Source: Flavobacterium granuli (GTDB lineage: Bacteria; Bacteroidota; Bacteroidia; Flavobacteriales; Flavobacteriaceae). Taken from it: a stretch of DNA of 64,000 bases. The DNA lies in the NCBI RefSeq assembly GCF_900129705.1, contig NZ_FQWO01000011.1, positions 1 through 64,000 of the forward strand, written 5' to 3'. The notes below the pieces were generated by a model. It was not told the origin of the DNA, made no database searches, and saw only the letters and a list, made by a program, of their open reading frames with translations. Below are positions 1-9,923 of this stretch, in pieces. Positions within the stretch are counted from its first letter, which is position 1, and every line of letters begins with the position of its first letter. Both the position numbers and the translations under genes were made by a program.

Positions 1-1895
1 TTGGCAACGGCAGCAGCGGCAATATCAGCAGGAATGCTGATGGTCACCGTACCTGATTTGACACATTCGTTGGCATCTTTCACTTTCCAAGAATAGGTTC
101 CAGCGCTAAGTCCGCTGAATACACTCGAAGCGACATAAGTAGCACCGTTATCTTTGGAATACATCAATGTGCCCGTTCCTCCGGAAGCGGTGATGGTAAA
201 GCCGGTATTGGCTACGCCAAAGCAAAGCGGATTATTGGCAACAGCAGATGCTGCGATATCAGTTGGTTGGCTTATTGTAACCGTACCTTTCAACACACAA
301 TTATTAACGTCTTTTACCGCCCATAGATAGCTTCCTGCGGCAAGCCCGCTAAAGACGTTCGATGCTTGGTAAGTTAATCCATTATCTTTGGAATACATCA
401 AGCTACCTGTTCCTCCTGTAGCGATAATGCTGATTGAACCGTCGGTTCCTGCATTACATTTAGGATTTACTGCTGTTGCCGATGATACTACTATAGGCGG
501 TGGTTCAACAAGAACTACCGATCCTGTTGCTATACAACCTTTAGAATTTTTTACTTCCCAATGATAGGTACCCGCTAATATAGTAGTAAGATCCTCAGTA
601 TCCGCTGTAAAGTTATTTGGACCTGTCCATGAATAGGTATAAGGAAGCAAACCTCCTGTTACAGTAAGATTTATGGAACCAAATCCTCCATTGCAAGCGG
701 GATTAGTTGCAACTGCCACAGCTTTTGGATTTGAGTCGACCTTAAATTGAATGGGAGCTCCTGGGAAATCTTTCAATTCAGATTGTTGTGAATTCCCGGA
801 AGATCTGGTTCTAATAAATAACGTACTGAGTGAAAAACAAGGATCTTGTACAGCTGCGAATACTTGACTAAGATTGATAGCGCCCTCAGCCCATTGATTC
901 ACACCATAATCACCACCTATACCAGTGCCATTGGGATCACTACCATATACATCAAAGGGTACATGAGTTGGCGAGGTATTATTAGTAATGAAAATTCTAC
1001 CCAGAAACTCTGAGTTTGGATGAATTACATATTCATAACCCCCTCCTGCTTTAGCTGTCCATACTCGAATTACTGCATTTGCATCGCCCCCTCCATTGGT
1101 AAACTCAATAGTGAGCAGGATGTCACCAACTGTGCGACCACCCTGGGTTCCTAAACTAGTAAAACCCCCACTACCTCCAGTGATTGTTCCATTGGTGCTA
1201 GTAGTTGCGCCTGTCATAGTCAATGATTTCTGTAAAAACTCAAAATCTATATAACTACTACCGGTAGTAACCTGACGGTCACCAGCAAATAGACACCATA
1301 AATCAGTTGATAATCCGCCTAATTTAGGATCCCCATAAGAAAAATGAGCACCAGCATTTTGGATTTCATTTTTGTTTGGTGAATTCCCTGGACCCCAAGT
1401 ATACATATTGGGGTTGTCATTAATTTTATTTGATTTAGTAAAAATGGTCAAATCGTTGATATACCTATCCTGTAAAAAAAAAGATACTTCAGGATAGAGT
1501 AGCTCTCCAGTGAATGGGTTAATTACACCGTGACCTTCAATGCCAGGGTGTTGGGAGTCAAACAAGTCTCCTACATTTTCATATCCAGCAGGTGAATGAG
1601 CGAAAGCATCACCATCAACACCAGAACCGCCTTTAGGTAATAGTACAGGCACTATGCCTCTCATCACCCCTTGTGCACTAGCTGTACTGTTTGTCAATAC
1701 AATTGTCATTAATAAAAAGGACAAAGTAAGCCAGTGACGCCAATAAAAGTGCCTTGATCTCGATAGGTAATCTTTGTGATTTATTTCATTAAATTTTGTA
1801 AAATTTAATTTAGAAGTGGAGTTTTTCGTTAAAAAGCAACATATTATTTTGTTGTATAAGAAATCGAAAAACTTTAAAAATGTATTCTTTTTCAT
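1..1895 (-). CDS. SprB-repeat surface adhesin, 5' part (runs off window)
   Basis: The minus-strand frame is open from an ATG at 1895 to the left edge (631 codons, no stop), so the 3' end lies outside the window. A basic N-terminal extension of about 55 residues precedes a hydrophobic stretch (about 56-75) ending ASA-Q, which looks like a signal peptide. Residues about 76-385 form a beta-rich region that I do not assign. From about residue 387 there are three successive units of about 80 residues with the SprB-repeat pattern: NP.CNG..DGSI, GGTG...YSKDNG, VFSGL.AGTY.W.VKD.N.C. Units two and three are close at DNA level too. In flavobacteria such proteins are type IX-secreted, cell-surface adhesins used in gliding or attachment; a C-terminal sorting domain would be expected beyond the edge. 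SprB-repeat assignment is strong; the exact substrate is unknown. Confidence 0.85.
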   Translation of the reverse strand, partial: MKKNTFLKFFDFLYNKIICCFLTKNSTSKLNFTKFNEINHKDYLSRSRHFYWRHWLTLSFLLMTIVLTNSTASAQGVMRGIVPVLLPKGGSGVDGDAFAHSPAGYENVGDLFDSQHPGIEGHGVINPFTGELLYPEVSFFLQDRYINDLTIFTKSNKINDNPNMYTWGPGNSPNKNEIQNAGAHFSYGDPKLGGLSTDLWCLFAGDRQVTTGSSYIDFEFLQKSLTMTGATTSTNGTITGGSGGFTSLGTQGGRTVGDILLTIEFTNGGGDANAVIRVWTAKAGGGYEYVIHPNSEFLGRIFITNNTSPTHVPFDVYGSDPNGTGIGGDYGVNQWAEGAINLSQVFAAVQDPCFSLSTLFIRTRSSGNSQQSELKDFPGAPIQFKVDSNPKAVAVATNPACNGGFGSINLTVTGGLLPYTYSWTGPNNFTADTEDLTTILAGTYHWEVKNSKGCIATGSVVLVEPPPIVVSSATAVNPKCNAGTDGSISIIATGGTGSLMYSKDNGLTYQASNVFSGLAAGSYLWAVKDVNNCVLKGTVTISQPTDIAASAVANNPLCFGVANTGFTITASGGTGTLMYSKDNGATYVASSVFSGLSAGTYSWKVKDANECVKSGTVTISIPADIAAAAVA

Positions 1896-2714
1896 AATAA
1901 TAGTATTTTAACACCATATGTATATTTTAAATTTGAAGGTTAGAGAGTCGGAGCGAACATACATCTTCATATAAAATAATGAAGGCAGCCGTCATCTAAA
2001 GCTTGTATTTATCACAGAAATAAAAAACAAGCTTTTAATTGCCAAAATCGATTTGTAAAAATTGTTCAGATTAATTTCAAAACGATTCGATTAATAAAGT
2101 ATAAAAGGTTAGTATACGAAGAGTACATAATGGGGAAATGTACCATCGCTAGTTTTACCATTTTCAAATAAAATAATTGAAAATGACTTTTTCAAACATA
2201 GGTAGTATGTAAAATGTGGGGATCAGAATGTATTACCTACTGCAAACCTAAAGTTGATTAAACAACAACTTAAATCGAATATTTTTTTAGTGATTCAAAG
2301 TTAGGTATTATATTAGATAAGCAAGGAATAAAATAAGAAACAAGACAAGATTCTATTATTTCCGACAAAGAATATACTTCACTAAGAAAAGCTTTATAAA
2401 AATAAATAATTAACGACTAATAACATGTTAATTAATTGATTGTCAATATTTTATTTGTTTTTTTTGAAATAATTTTTTTAAAATAACTAAATATGTCCCA
2501 AAACAGGGGCTGCAATTTTCTAATATAGTATTGCTTACCGTTCTGAGTAAGTTTGTATTAATTTTAGTTTTCCTTCTGTGAGATAGCTTCGTTCAACTTT
2601 TGTTATTTTTAAATTTAGGATAGAAAAGTCAAGATTTGTGCTATTCAACTCCCTTTAAACCCCACTAATTTTGTATCAGAAAAGGAGCAATCCTAAATAA
2701 TTGAAATCAGTACG
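1896..2714. other. Gene-free AT-rich spacer with one inverted repeat
   Basis: No credible gene was found in these 819 bases on either strand. An inverted repeat at 1998-2035 (arms AAAGCTTGT and ACAAGCTTT around an AT-rich loop) could form a hairpin. It lies about 100 bases upstream of the adhesin start, so it is not an obvious terminator for any gene here. Long A and T runs dominate the rest. Confidence 0.5.
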
Positions 2715-3107
2715 ATGAAGTTAGCTTATATTCTGTTTTTACAAATTTGCCTTTTAACTATCTCTAATAGTTATGGCAATTGTACTGTAAACAGGATCAA
2801 TAATAATACAGCAACTGAATCAGTTCTTGAAGTATTAACTGATAATACGCCTAAATTTGAAAAAGCCTTCACAGATAATAACCAATTGGAATTTATCTTG
2901 TCGGAGAATACTTTCGAAACGAAGAAAGATACTACAGGCTTATTTGGATTTCCTCTTAATTTAAATGGTAAAAACTTAAGAGATCGCTGTTTTGTTTATA
3001 CAAAAAGTATAAAATTGAACAATAAAGGACTATTGGAACGAAATAGTATTCCTTTTCGAAACGTAGCACGAAATATCCTGTTTCACAACTTGAAAATCCA
3101 TTTTTAA
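2715..3107 (+). CDS. Small secreted orphan protein
   Basis: A 130-residue product not recognised from any family. The first about 21 residues (Met-Lys-Leu, then a hydrophobic run ending SNSYG) look like a Sec signal peptide, so export is likely. The mature part is polar and rich in Asn, with no cysteine pairs or known motif apparent. It stands alone in AT-rich DNA between the adhesin and the urease locus, with no clear ribosome site. It is real only if the signal peptide is not chance. Confidence 0.45.
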   Translation: MKLAYILFLQICLLTISNSYGNCTVNRINNNTATESVLEVLTDNTPKFEKAFTDNNQLEFILSENTFETKKDTTGLFGFPLNLNGKNLRDRCFVYTKSIKLNNKGLLERNSIPFRNVARNILFHNLKIHF

Positions 3108-3302
3108 ACAGCTAATTTGTTGAAATTAAGATTGTTAAATCGATGGTGTAATTAAGTTTATTTTTTACTTCATGTGAAAAAACGTATTAACAATTTTATT
3201 CAAATTGAATAATACTTACTATCTTTAAGTGATCATTAAATTTTTTCGGCAAATAAATAGTTGTAAGTCTTCATTCAAAAATGATGTACTACTATACTTA
3301 TT

Positions 3303-3320
3303 TATCTAGAATTCTAGATA
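3303..3320. promoter_or_regulatory. Perfect 18-bp palindrome upstream of the urease operon
   Basis: TATCTAGAATTCTAGATA reads the same on both strands and lies 133 bases before the ureA start, in the 346-base spacer 3108-3453 that otherwise holds nothing recognisable. Position and symmetry suit a dimeric regulator's operator. It does not resemble the NikR site pattern (GTATGA-N16-TCATAC). No regulator can be assigned. Confidence 0.4.
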
Positions 3321-3453
3321 GAATGAGTGGCTATCTGCATCACCTTAAGCAGTAATTATTACATCTAAAAAAACATAACTAATCTCATGGTGATCAGTTG
3401 TGTGCATTTCAATATTAAATATCATCTTTTTTTTTTAACTAAAATATATCATT

Positions 3454-3756
3454 ATGCATTTAACACCCAGAGAGATTGAGAAGTTAATGCTGCATACAGC
3501 AGGCGAATTAGCTCAGAAAAGAAAAGCCCGCGGCTTAAAATTAAACTATCCTGAAACCATTGCTCTTATTAGTAGTGAATTGATGGAACGTGCCCGCGAT
3601 GGTAAATCAGTAGCCGAATTGATGCAATACGGCGCGACACTTCTTCGCAGAGAAGATGTGATGGAAGGAGTTCCGGAAATGATTCATGATATACAAATTG
3701 AAGCAACATTTCCAGATGGAACTAAACTAGTAACAGTGCACAATCCGGTGCGATAA
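3454..3756 (+). CDS. ureA: Urease subunit gamma
   Basis: A 100-residue protein with the normal length and sequence of the urease gamma subunit (start [11 protein letters not shown], end VHNPVR). With UreB and UreC it forms the cytoplasmic nickel urease that hydrolyses urea to ammonia and carbamate. It is the first gene of the urease operon; ureB follows after 17 bases. Beta and gamma are separate proteins, as in most bacteria and unlike the fused UreA of Helicobacter. Confidence 0.98.
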   Translation: MHLTPREIEKLMLHTAGELAQKRKARGLKLNYPETIALISSELMERARDGKSVAELMQYGATLLRREDVMEGVPEMIHDIQIEATFPDGTKLVTVHNPVR

Positions 3757-3773
3757 CCTAAAAAAAAACAGTT

Positions 3774-4145
3774 ATGATTCCAGGAGAAATTATATTAAAA
3801 GATAGCGATATCATTTGTAATGAAGGTCGCGATACAATAAAAATTAAAGTTACAAATACCGGTGATCGACCTATACAAGTAGGTTCCCATTTTCACTTTT
3901 TTGAAGTGAATCGAATGATGTCTTTTGACCGAGAAAAAGCATTCGGAATGCGATTAAATATTATTGCCAGTACCGCAGTTCGATTTGAGCCAGGCGAAGA
4001 AAAAGAAGTTGAATTAACTGAATATGGTGGCGGTCAGCGCCTTTTTGGTCACAACAATTTAGTGGATGGAGACTTATCTCCACAAAATAAAGCTGCTGCA
4101 TTAGAAAGATTAGAACAAGGGAAATTTAAAAATGTCAAATCATGA
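3774..4145 (+). CDS. ureB: Urease subunit beta
   Basis: A 123-residue beta subunit. It starts MIPGEI and carries the family signatures [11 protein letters not shown] and the FGMRLNI / RFEPGE blocks. It packs around UreC in the (alpha-beta-gamma)3 enzyme. Its last codons overlap the ureC start by four bases (ATGA), which suggests translational coupling. Confidence 0.98.
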   Translation: MIPGEIILKDSDIICNEGRDTIKIKVTNTGDRPIQVGSHFHFFEVNRMMSFDREKAFGMRLNIIASTAVRFEPGEEKEVELTEYGGGQRLFGHNNLVDGDLSPQNKAAALERLEQGKFKNVKS

Positions 4146-5863
4146 GTTTAGAAGTAACTAGAAAAAATTATACCAGCATTTTTGGTCCAACGGTAGGAGA
4201 TCAAATACGCTTGGGGGATACCGACCTTATTATAGAAATTGAAAAAGATTTCTGCTCTTATGGAGATGAACCGAAATTTGGCGGCGGAAAAACAGTAAGA
4301 GATGGTATGTGTCAGTCATCAACGGCTATGCGTGACGGAGGTGTTCTTGACTTTGTTATTACGGGAGCTACTATTATTGACCATTGGGGAATTGTAAAAG
4401 CAGACATCGGAATTAAAGATGGAAAAATTATTGGCGTTGGTAGAGCAGGGAATCCTGATATTTCCGATAATATTACTCCTGGTATGATCATCGGAGCTTC
4501 GACAGAAGTTCATGGCGGACATGGTTATATTGTTACGGCTGGAGGAATTGATACCCACATTCACTTTATTAGTCCTACCCAAATGGAAACTGCTTTGTAT
4601 AGTGGTATTACGACAATGATAGGTGGTGGAACCGGTCCCGCAGATGGTACAAATGCGACGACCGTTACTCCAGGAAAATACAACATTAAGAGAATGCTGC
4701 AAGCTGCAGAAGCTTTTCCGGTGAATGTAGGTTTCTTCGGAAAAGGGAATGTGGCTACCGAAGCTCCAATTGCGGAACAAATTGAAGCTGGAGCCTTAGG
4801 GGTAAAAATCCACGAAGATTGGGGAGCAACTCCTGCTACTATTGACGCTTCTCTAAAAGTAGCGGACAAATATGACGTTCAGGTTGCTATTCACACAGAC
4901 ACACTTAACGAAGGAGGATTTCTTGAAGATACGATGAATGCTATTGCAGGACGTGTCATTCATACTTTCCATACCGAAGGAGCAGGTGGTGGTCACGCGC
5001 CCGATATTATCAAAGCGGCGATGTATCCAAATGTATTGCCGGCATCTACAAACCCTACCAGACCTTACACCACAAATACAATAGACGAGCACTTAGATAT
5101 GTTAATGGTTTGTCATCACTTGAGTCCACAAATACCGGAAGATGTCGCTTTTGCTGATTCACGTATTCGTCCTGAAACTATTGCGGCCGAAGATGTACTT
5201 CAAGATATGGGCGTATTCAGTATCATGAGTTCCGATTCTCAAGCGATGGGTCGTGTAGGTGAGGTAATTACTCGTACCTGGCAAACGGCCGATAAGATGA
5301 GAAAACAAAAAGGACATTTGGCAGAAGATGAAGAAAATAAAAATGACAACTTCCGTGCAAAAAGATATGTTTCTAAATATACGATCAACCCTGCAATTGC
5401 TCACGGAATATCCAATCACGTGGGATCTATAGAAGTGGGTAAAATTGCCGATTTAGTAATTTGGAAACCAGCCTTATTTGGAGTAAAACCTGAAATTATC
5501 GTAAAAGGTGGATTTATCGCTGCAAGTAAAATGGGTGATGCCAATGCTTCAATTCCAACGCCTCAACCTATTATCATGCGTAATATGTTTGGAACCTACG
5601 GAAGAGCATTGACAAAAACTGTTTTCACATTTGTTTCTCAAGCCAGTATTGACAATAATATTGCTGAAGAATATGGTTTGGAAAAAACCTTATTAGCGGT
5701 ATCAAACTGTCGAAACATTGGGAAAAAAGACATGATTCACAACAATGCTACACCAGAGATCATGGTAAATGCCGAAAACTATACTGTGACAATTGATGGA
5801 GAGAAAATCACTTGTGAACCGGTCGACAAACTGCCATTAGCACAGCTATACTTCCTGTTTTAA
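4142..5863 (+). CDS. ureC: Urease subunit alpha (catalytic)
   Basis: The 573-residue catalytic subunit, full length for the family. The nickel ligands are visible: His139 and His141 in DTHIHF, the lysine to be carbamylated at Lys222 in [30 protein letters not shown], the active-site flap MVCHHLSP, and Asp in SSDSQAMGR. No active-site residue appears lost. It overlaps ureB by four bases. The accessory genes follow after one inserted outer-membrane protein gene. Confidence 0.99.
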   Translation: MSLEVTRKNYTSIFGPTVGDQIRLGDTDLIIEIEKDFCSYGDEPKFGGGKTVRDGMCQSSTAMRDGGVLDFVITGATIIDHWGIVKADIGIKDGKIIGVGRAGNPDISDNITPGMIIGASTEVHGGHGYIVTAGGIDTHIHFISPTQMETALYSGITTMIGGGTGPADGTNATTVTPGKYNIKRMLQAAEAFPVNVGFFGKGNVATEAPIAEQIEAGALGVKIHEDWGATPATIDASLKVADKYDVQVAIHTDTLNEGGFLEDTMNAIAGRVIHTFHTEGAGGGHAPDIIKAAMYPNVLPASTNPTRPYTTNTIDEHLDMLMVCHHLSPQIPEDVAFADSRIRPETIAAEDVLQDMGVFSIMSSDSQAMGRVGEVITRTWQTADKMRKQKGHLAEDEENKNDNFRAKRYVSKYTINPAIAHGISNHVGSIEVGKIADLVIWKPALFGVKPEIIVKGGFIAASKMGDANASIPTPQPIIMRNMFGTYGRALTKTVFTFVSQASIDNNIAEEYGLEKTLLAVSNCRNIGKKDMIHNNATPEIMVNAENYTVTIDGEKITCEPVDKLPLAQLYFLF

Positions 5864-5880
5864 TTTATAAATAGTCCAAT

Positions 5881-5913
5881 TCTCACTACGACAATGACTG
5901 TGTCGTAGTGAGA
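5881..5913 (+). other. Strong intercistronic stem-loop after ureC
   Basis: TCTCACTACGACA pairs perfectly with TGTCGTAGTGAGA around a seven-base loop (13-bp stem). It sits 17 bases after the ureC stop. No T-tract follows on either strand, so it is not a classical intrinsic terminator. It could stabilise the ureABC message or lower expression of the accessory genes relative to the structural subunits (inference). Confidence 0.6.
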
Positions 5914-5940
5914 TGAGGAATAAAAATATCAAAAAAATTT

Positions 5941-6528
5941 ATGAATACTTGGAAAATTAATTTGGGTTTAATTCTTGTCCTGGTATGTGCCAGTTTATCA
6001 ACGGCTCGTGCACAAGAAGGATCTTTAATGCTTTATGGTTCTCTAAATTATAAAGACAATAATAATACAGGGAGTAGTTTTGGTGCAAACCCAATCGGAC
6101 TGGGTTGTTTTTTTAATGATCATGTCGTTGCAGGGATGAACTTTGCTTTTGACAAAGAGAAAAATGGCTTGGGAAATCTTACCGATTCCAAACACGAAGT
6201 TGGTCCCTTTTACAGTGATTCTTGGAAAATTGGTGATCACTTTGTAATCATCGCACAGCTTGATGCACATTATGTATGGGGAAATACGCTGATGAATACT
6301 ATAGGGGCCTATAGTTATGACGGCTACCTTGCCAGAATTTATCCAATTGTTGCAGTTTCTCTGGGTCATGGATGGGCATTAAAAGCTAAATTCTGTGAAT
6401 TATCCTATGAAAAAACTACCGGAGACGACAGCAATAAAACAACTAATCGAACCTTTATAGCAGGAGTAAATGGGTCAACATTAGGACTGGGCGTTTCAAA
6501 AAATATCTCCCTTAAAAAAACAAAATAA
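5941..6528 (+). CDS. Outer-membrane beta-barrel-like protein inside the urease operon
   Basis: 195 residues. An N-terminal hydrophobic segment ending STARA-Q reads as a Sec signal peptide, and the rest has alternating aromatic and polar residues with Gly, as in small Bacteroidota outer-membrane barrels. Its stop overlaps the ureE start (TAATG), so it is co-translated with the accessory genes. It belongs to no urease accessory family I recognise. Its place between catalytic and nickel-insertion genes suggests a role in nickel or urea passage across the outer membrane; this is inference from context only. Confidence 0.7.
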   Translation: MNTWKINLGLILVLVCASLSTARAQEGSLMLYGSLNYKDNNNTGSSFGANPIGLGCFFNDHVVAGMNFAFDKEKNGLGNLTDSKHEVGPFYSDSWKIGDHFVIIAQLDAHYVWGNTLMNTIGAYSYDGYLARIYPIVAVSLGHGWALKAKFCELSYEKTTGDDSNKTTNRTFIAGVNGSTLGLGVSKNISLKKTK

Positions 6529-7031
6529 TGATTATACAACAGATAATCGGAAACACGCAAACACAATCAATTGAAGGTCTCGAGATCGATTTGCTGGAAA
6601 TAGAGTGGTTTGAAGCCACTAAGAGAATTCAGCGTAGGCGAACAAACTCCGGGATGGAAATTGCAATAAAATTTATTCAGGAAGGGCAGCGGCTGCATCA
6701 AGATGATATTCTCTATCAGGATGACAAAAAAGTGGTCGTAGTTCATATTAAACCTTGTGAAGCGATAGTAATGACACCGGCATCCTTATTAGAAATGGGC
6801 ACCATTTGTTATGAAATTGGCAACAAGCATCTTCCATTATTTATTCAAAACGACCAGATTATGATGCCTTTTGAAATGCCCATGTTTCGATGGCTGGAAG
6901 CCAGTGGCTATTCGCCTGAAAAACAGGAAATACAACTTTTGCATTTGCTGAAATCAAATGTAGCGCCTCACGGTCATGGCAGTACGTCACTTTTTACAAA
7001 AATTCTAAATATAGCAGCTTCAAATGACTAA
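6528..7031 (+). CDS. ureE: Urease accessory protein UreE, nickel metallochaperone
   Basis: 167 residues. UreE is a dimeric cytoplasmic chaperone that hands nickel to the UreG-UreF-UreD complex. The conserved metal-binding histidine lies in GNKHLP. The C-terminus has only a short His element (HGHGS) rather than the long His tail of Klebsiella UreE, so storage capacity should be low. It overlaps the upstream gene by one base and ureF by eight. Confidence 0.95.
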   Translation: MIIQQIIGNTQTQSIEGLEIDLLEIEWFEATKRIQRRRTNSGMEIAIKFIQEGQRLHQDDILYQDDKKVVVVHIKPCEAIVMTPASLLEMGTICYEIGNKHLPLFIQNDQIMMPFEMPMFRWLEASGYSPEKQEIQLLHLLKSNVAPHGHGSTSLFTKILNIAASND

Positions 7032-7722
7032 CATAGAAAACACCTATTTAGGAAGTCTGCTCCATCTGGCAGACCCTACTTTGCCTATTGGAGGGTATTC
7101 CCACTCCAATGGATTGGAGACCTACGTTCAAGATGAAGTGGTACATACTGTAGCTTCAGCAAAAGTATTTGTTAGCAATATGCTGACGTACAACATCAAA
7201 TACAATGACGCAGCATTCTTAAAACTAGCCTATGAAGCTACTGCTAATAATGATTTAGAAACTATAATTAAACTGGATCAGGAATGCAGTGCTTTAAAAA
7301 GTCCAAGGGAAATAAGAGAAGCGAGCCAGAAACTGGGAATTAGACTGATCAAAATATTCCGAAGACAAAAGGCTTTTGATATCATCAGCGAATATGAAAA
7401 AGCAGTTGCAAGCAAAGAAGCTACCGCACATTATTGCATTGCCTTTGGGATGTATGCGCAGTTGTTGGAAATCCCTCTTGCCGAAGCCTTATTTGCATTC
7501 TATTACAATGCCGCCATCGGGATGATTACCAATTCGGTTAAGCTGGTGCCGCTTGGACAATTGGATGGGCAAGATGTGTTATTTGAACTTCAACCGCTCA
7601 TCAAAAAACTAGCAAAAGAAACATTAACAATAGATAGAGATCTTGTGGGACTTTGCAATATCGCATTTGATATTCGCTGTATGCAACACGAGAGACTTTA
7701 TTCAAGATTATACATGTCTTAA
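7024..7722 (+). CDS. ureF: Urease accessory protein UreF
   Basis: 232 residues matching UreF: ADPTLPIGGYSHSNGLETYV at the N-terminus, mostly alpha-helical after that, and a conserved Asn-Ser-containing motif near residue 170. UreF bridges UreD and UreG in the GTP-dependent nickel-insertion complex. It overlaps ureE by eight bases and precedes ureG by 18. Confidence 0.96.
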   Translation: MTNIENTYLGSLLHLADPTLPIGGYSHSNGLETYVQDEVVHTVASAKVFVSNMLTYNIKYNDAAFLKLAYEATANNDLETIIKLDQECSALKSPREIREASQKLGIRLIKIFRRQKAFDIISEYEKAVASKEATAHYCIAFGMYAQLLEIPLAEALFAFYYNAAIGMITNSVKLVPLGQLDGQDVLFELQPLIKKLAKETLTIDRDLVGLCNIAFDIRCMQHERLYSRLYMS

Positions 7723-7740
7723 AAAACAAGAAAAAGAAAA

Positions 7741-8379
7741 ATGGAAACAAGAAAATATGTTAAAATAGGAGTTGCAGGACCTGTAGGATCAGGAAAAACA
7801 GCATTGTTAGAACGCCTAAGCCGAAAAATGCTGAATGATTATAATTTAGGAGTAATCACCAATGACATTTACACGAAGGAAGATGCCGAATATATGGTAA
7901 AAAACAGTCTTTTGCCCAAAGAGAAAATCATTGGAGTAGAAACAGGAGGCTGCCCTCACACAGCAATTCGCGAAGATGCCAGTATGAATTTGGAAGCCGT
8001 AGACGAATTGGTTTCTCGCTTTCCGGATATCGAATTAATCCTTATCGAAAGTGGCGGCGATAATCTTTCTGCAACCTTTTCACCAGACCTTGCCGATGTG
8101 ACTATTTTTGTAATTGACGTGGCCGAAGGAGAGAAAATCCCTCGCAAAGGCGGACCAGGTATCACAAGATCTGATTTGCTTTTGATTAATAAAATTGACC
8201 TGGCTCCTTATGTTGGTGCAAGCCTCGAAGTAATGGAAAATGATGCAAGAAGAATGAGAAAAGGAGCACCATTTGTATTTTCAAATCTTAGATCTACAGA
8301 AGGTATTGATGAGGTTATAGGATGGATCAAGAAATATGCATTGCTGGAAGATGTTGAAGAACCCAATTTAATCCGATAA
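7741..8379 (+). CDS. ureG: Urease accessory GTPase UreG
   Basis: 212 residues. P-loop GPVGSGKT is at residues 13-20. The nickel-binding CPH motif lies in [12 protein letters not shown], with [16 protein letters not shown] and the NKID guanine-specificity motif after it. UreG hydrolyses GTP to drive nickel delivery to the apo-urease. ureD starts four bases after its stop. Confidence 0.98.
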   Translation: METRKYVKIGVAGPVGSGKTALLERLSRKMLNDYNLGVITNDIYTKEDAEYMVKNSLLPKEKIIGVETGGCPHTAIREDASMNLEAVDELVSRFPDIELILIESGGDNLSATFSPDLADVTIFVIDVAEGEKIPRKGGPGITRSDLLLINKIDLAPYVGASLEVMENDARRMRKGAPFVFSNLRSTEGIDEVIGWIKKYALLEDVEEPNLIR

Positions 8380-8383
8380 TCGA

Positions 8384-9181
8384 ATGCTAAGTACCCTAAA
8401 AATTGAAGTAGAAGAGCGAGAGGGACAATCATTTTTAAGAGATGCATACGTTACGCAGCCTTTCAGGATTACACCTGTGGGACAGTATAAATCCGATAGG
8501 GCAGCTTATTTAATGATTGCGAGTACGTCACCGGGAATTTTAAGTGGTGATACCTATGATATTCAAGTGAATATCAAAGAAAATGCACGTTTGCAATTGC
8601 AATCGCAATCCTACCAGCGATTGTTTAATATGGAAGGCAGTGCTTCGCAAATGATGGATGTCAAAATCGATAAAGGCGCTTCATTTTCTTATGTGCCACA
8701 TCCGGTTGTACCGCACGAGGCTTCGACTTTCAAAAGTATAAACAGAGTTTCGATAGATGATGATTGCGAACTCACCTTTAGCGAAATTATCACCTGTGGC
8801 CGTAAACATCACGGAGAAGAATTTAAATACGCTCATTTTCAAAATCTTCTGGAAGTCTATCACCACGACCGACTCATTTTGAAGGACAATGTCCTGCTAA
8901 GACCAGACATTATGCCCTTATCGGCTATGGGTTTGCTGGAAGGCTTTACGCATCAAGGAACTTTGGTCTATCTAAATACAAAAAATGAGGATGTGGAAGA
9001 CCATATCGAACACTTTTATAAAGAATTGGAAGAATTGGAAAATGTATCTTTTGGAATCAGCGCACTTGAAGCCAAAGGTTTTGTCATTAGAATACTAGGA
9101 AATGGAGGAGAACAAATGTTTGATTTCTTCAGAAAGGTACAGAGCGTGCTTTGGGAAGAGAAAATAGCAATACAAATTTAA
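8384..9181 (+). CDS. ureD: Urease accessory protein UreD (UreH in Helicobacter)
   Basis: 265 residues with UreD-family features: TSPGILSGDTY near residue 50, QSQSYQRLF, SYVPHPVVPH and the CGRKHHGEEF block. UreD is the scaffold that binds urease and recruits UreF and UreG. It is tightly spaced after ureG and eight bases before the putative nickel permease gene. Confidence 0.95.
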   Translation: MLSTLKIEVEEREGQSFLRDAYVTQPFRITPVGQYKSDRAAYLMIASTSPGILSGDTYDIQVNIKENARLQLQSQSYQRLFNMEGSASQMMDVKIDKGASFSYVPHPVVPHEASTFKSINRVSIDDDCELTFSEIITCGRKHHGEEFKYAHFQNLLEVYHHDRLILKDNVLLRPDIMPLSAMGLLEGFTHQGTLVYLNTKNEDVEDHIEHFYKELEELENVSFGISALEAKGFVIRILGNGGEQMFDFFRKVQSVLWEEKIAIQI

Positions 9182-9188
9182 GCAACTC

Positions 9189-9887
9189 ATGGATTCAAGT
9201 TTAATAGCATTAGCAATTACGGCTGTCAGTATCAGTTTTTTTCATACCGCTTCAGGTCCGGATCATTATTTGCCATTTATTGTTTTATCGCGTTCCCGCA
9301 AATGGAGTTTGTCCAGGACTATTATGCTGACCATTGTTTGTGGTTTAGGCCATATTCTGAGTTCGGTAGTTTTAGGACTTATTGGAGTTTTCTTAGGCTG
9401 GCAAATCAATAAAATCACGTTTTTTCAGGATTTTCGAGGTAACATTGCGAGTTGGGCGCTACTACTATTTGGTGCAATTTATCTTTGTTATGGGCTTTGG
9501 GCCGCTTATAAAAACAAAGCTCATAAACACTTTGACGTGATGGGCGAAGATGTGTTTGTGTATTCGCACAAACACGGTGAAGTGGTTATGCCGACCAATC
9601 GAATTAAAGTAACTCCACTGGTGTTATTTGCCATTTTTGTCATGGGGCCAAGTGAACCACTGGTTCCGTTACTATTTTATTCAGGATTAAATCGTTCCGT
9701 TCCGGAAATTTCCACACTCATAGGTGTCTTTACAATAAGCACAGTTTTGACTATGCTTGTAATGGTACTTTTAGGCGTTTACGGATATTCTTTTTTCAAA
9801 GCAGAAAAACTCGAACGCTATACGCCCGCAATTAGTGGAGCGGTAGTTTTAGCCTGCGGTGTCGGGATGGTCTTTTTAGGTTGGTAA
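9189..9887 (+). CDS. Putative nickel permease, UreH/NicO-like membrane protein
   Basis: 232 residues with about six membrane segments. The N-terminal HTASGPDHYLP resembles the His/Asp signature of the NiCoT/RcnA/UreH-like transporters, although the spacing is H-x5-D-H rather than the H-x4-D-H of classical NiCoT proteins. A His-rich cytoplasmic loop (KHKHFDV, YSHKHGE, in part) lies near residues 115-140. It directly follows ureD, which supports nickel import for urease. The alternative is a TauE/SafE-like exporter of another ion. Confidence 0.75.
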   Translation: MDSSLIALAITAVSISFFHTASGPDHYLPFIVLSRSRKWSLSRTIMLTIVCGLGHILSSVVLGLIGVFLGWQINKITFFQDFRGNIASWALLLFGAIYLCYGLWAAYKNKAHKHFDVMGEDVFVYSHKHGEVVMPTNRIKVTPLVLFAIFVMGPSEPLVPLLFYSGLNRSVPEISTLIGVFTISTVLTMLVMVLLGVYGYSFFKAEKLERYTPAISGAVVLACGVGMVFLGW

Positions 9888-9923
9888 TTCAAACAATTTT
9901 TAACTGTTACAAAGTATATTAAA

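Noticed and set aside
4319..5419. Several minus-strand open frames inside ureC
   Set aside because: They lie opposite a fully conserved urease gene, have no signatures or spacing of their own, and are explained by codon use on the other strand.
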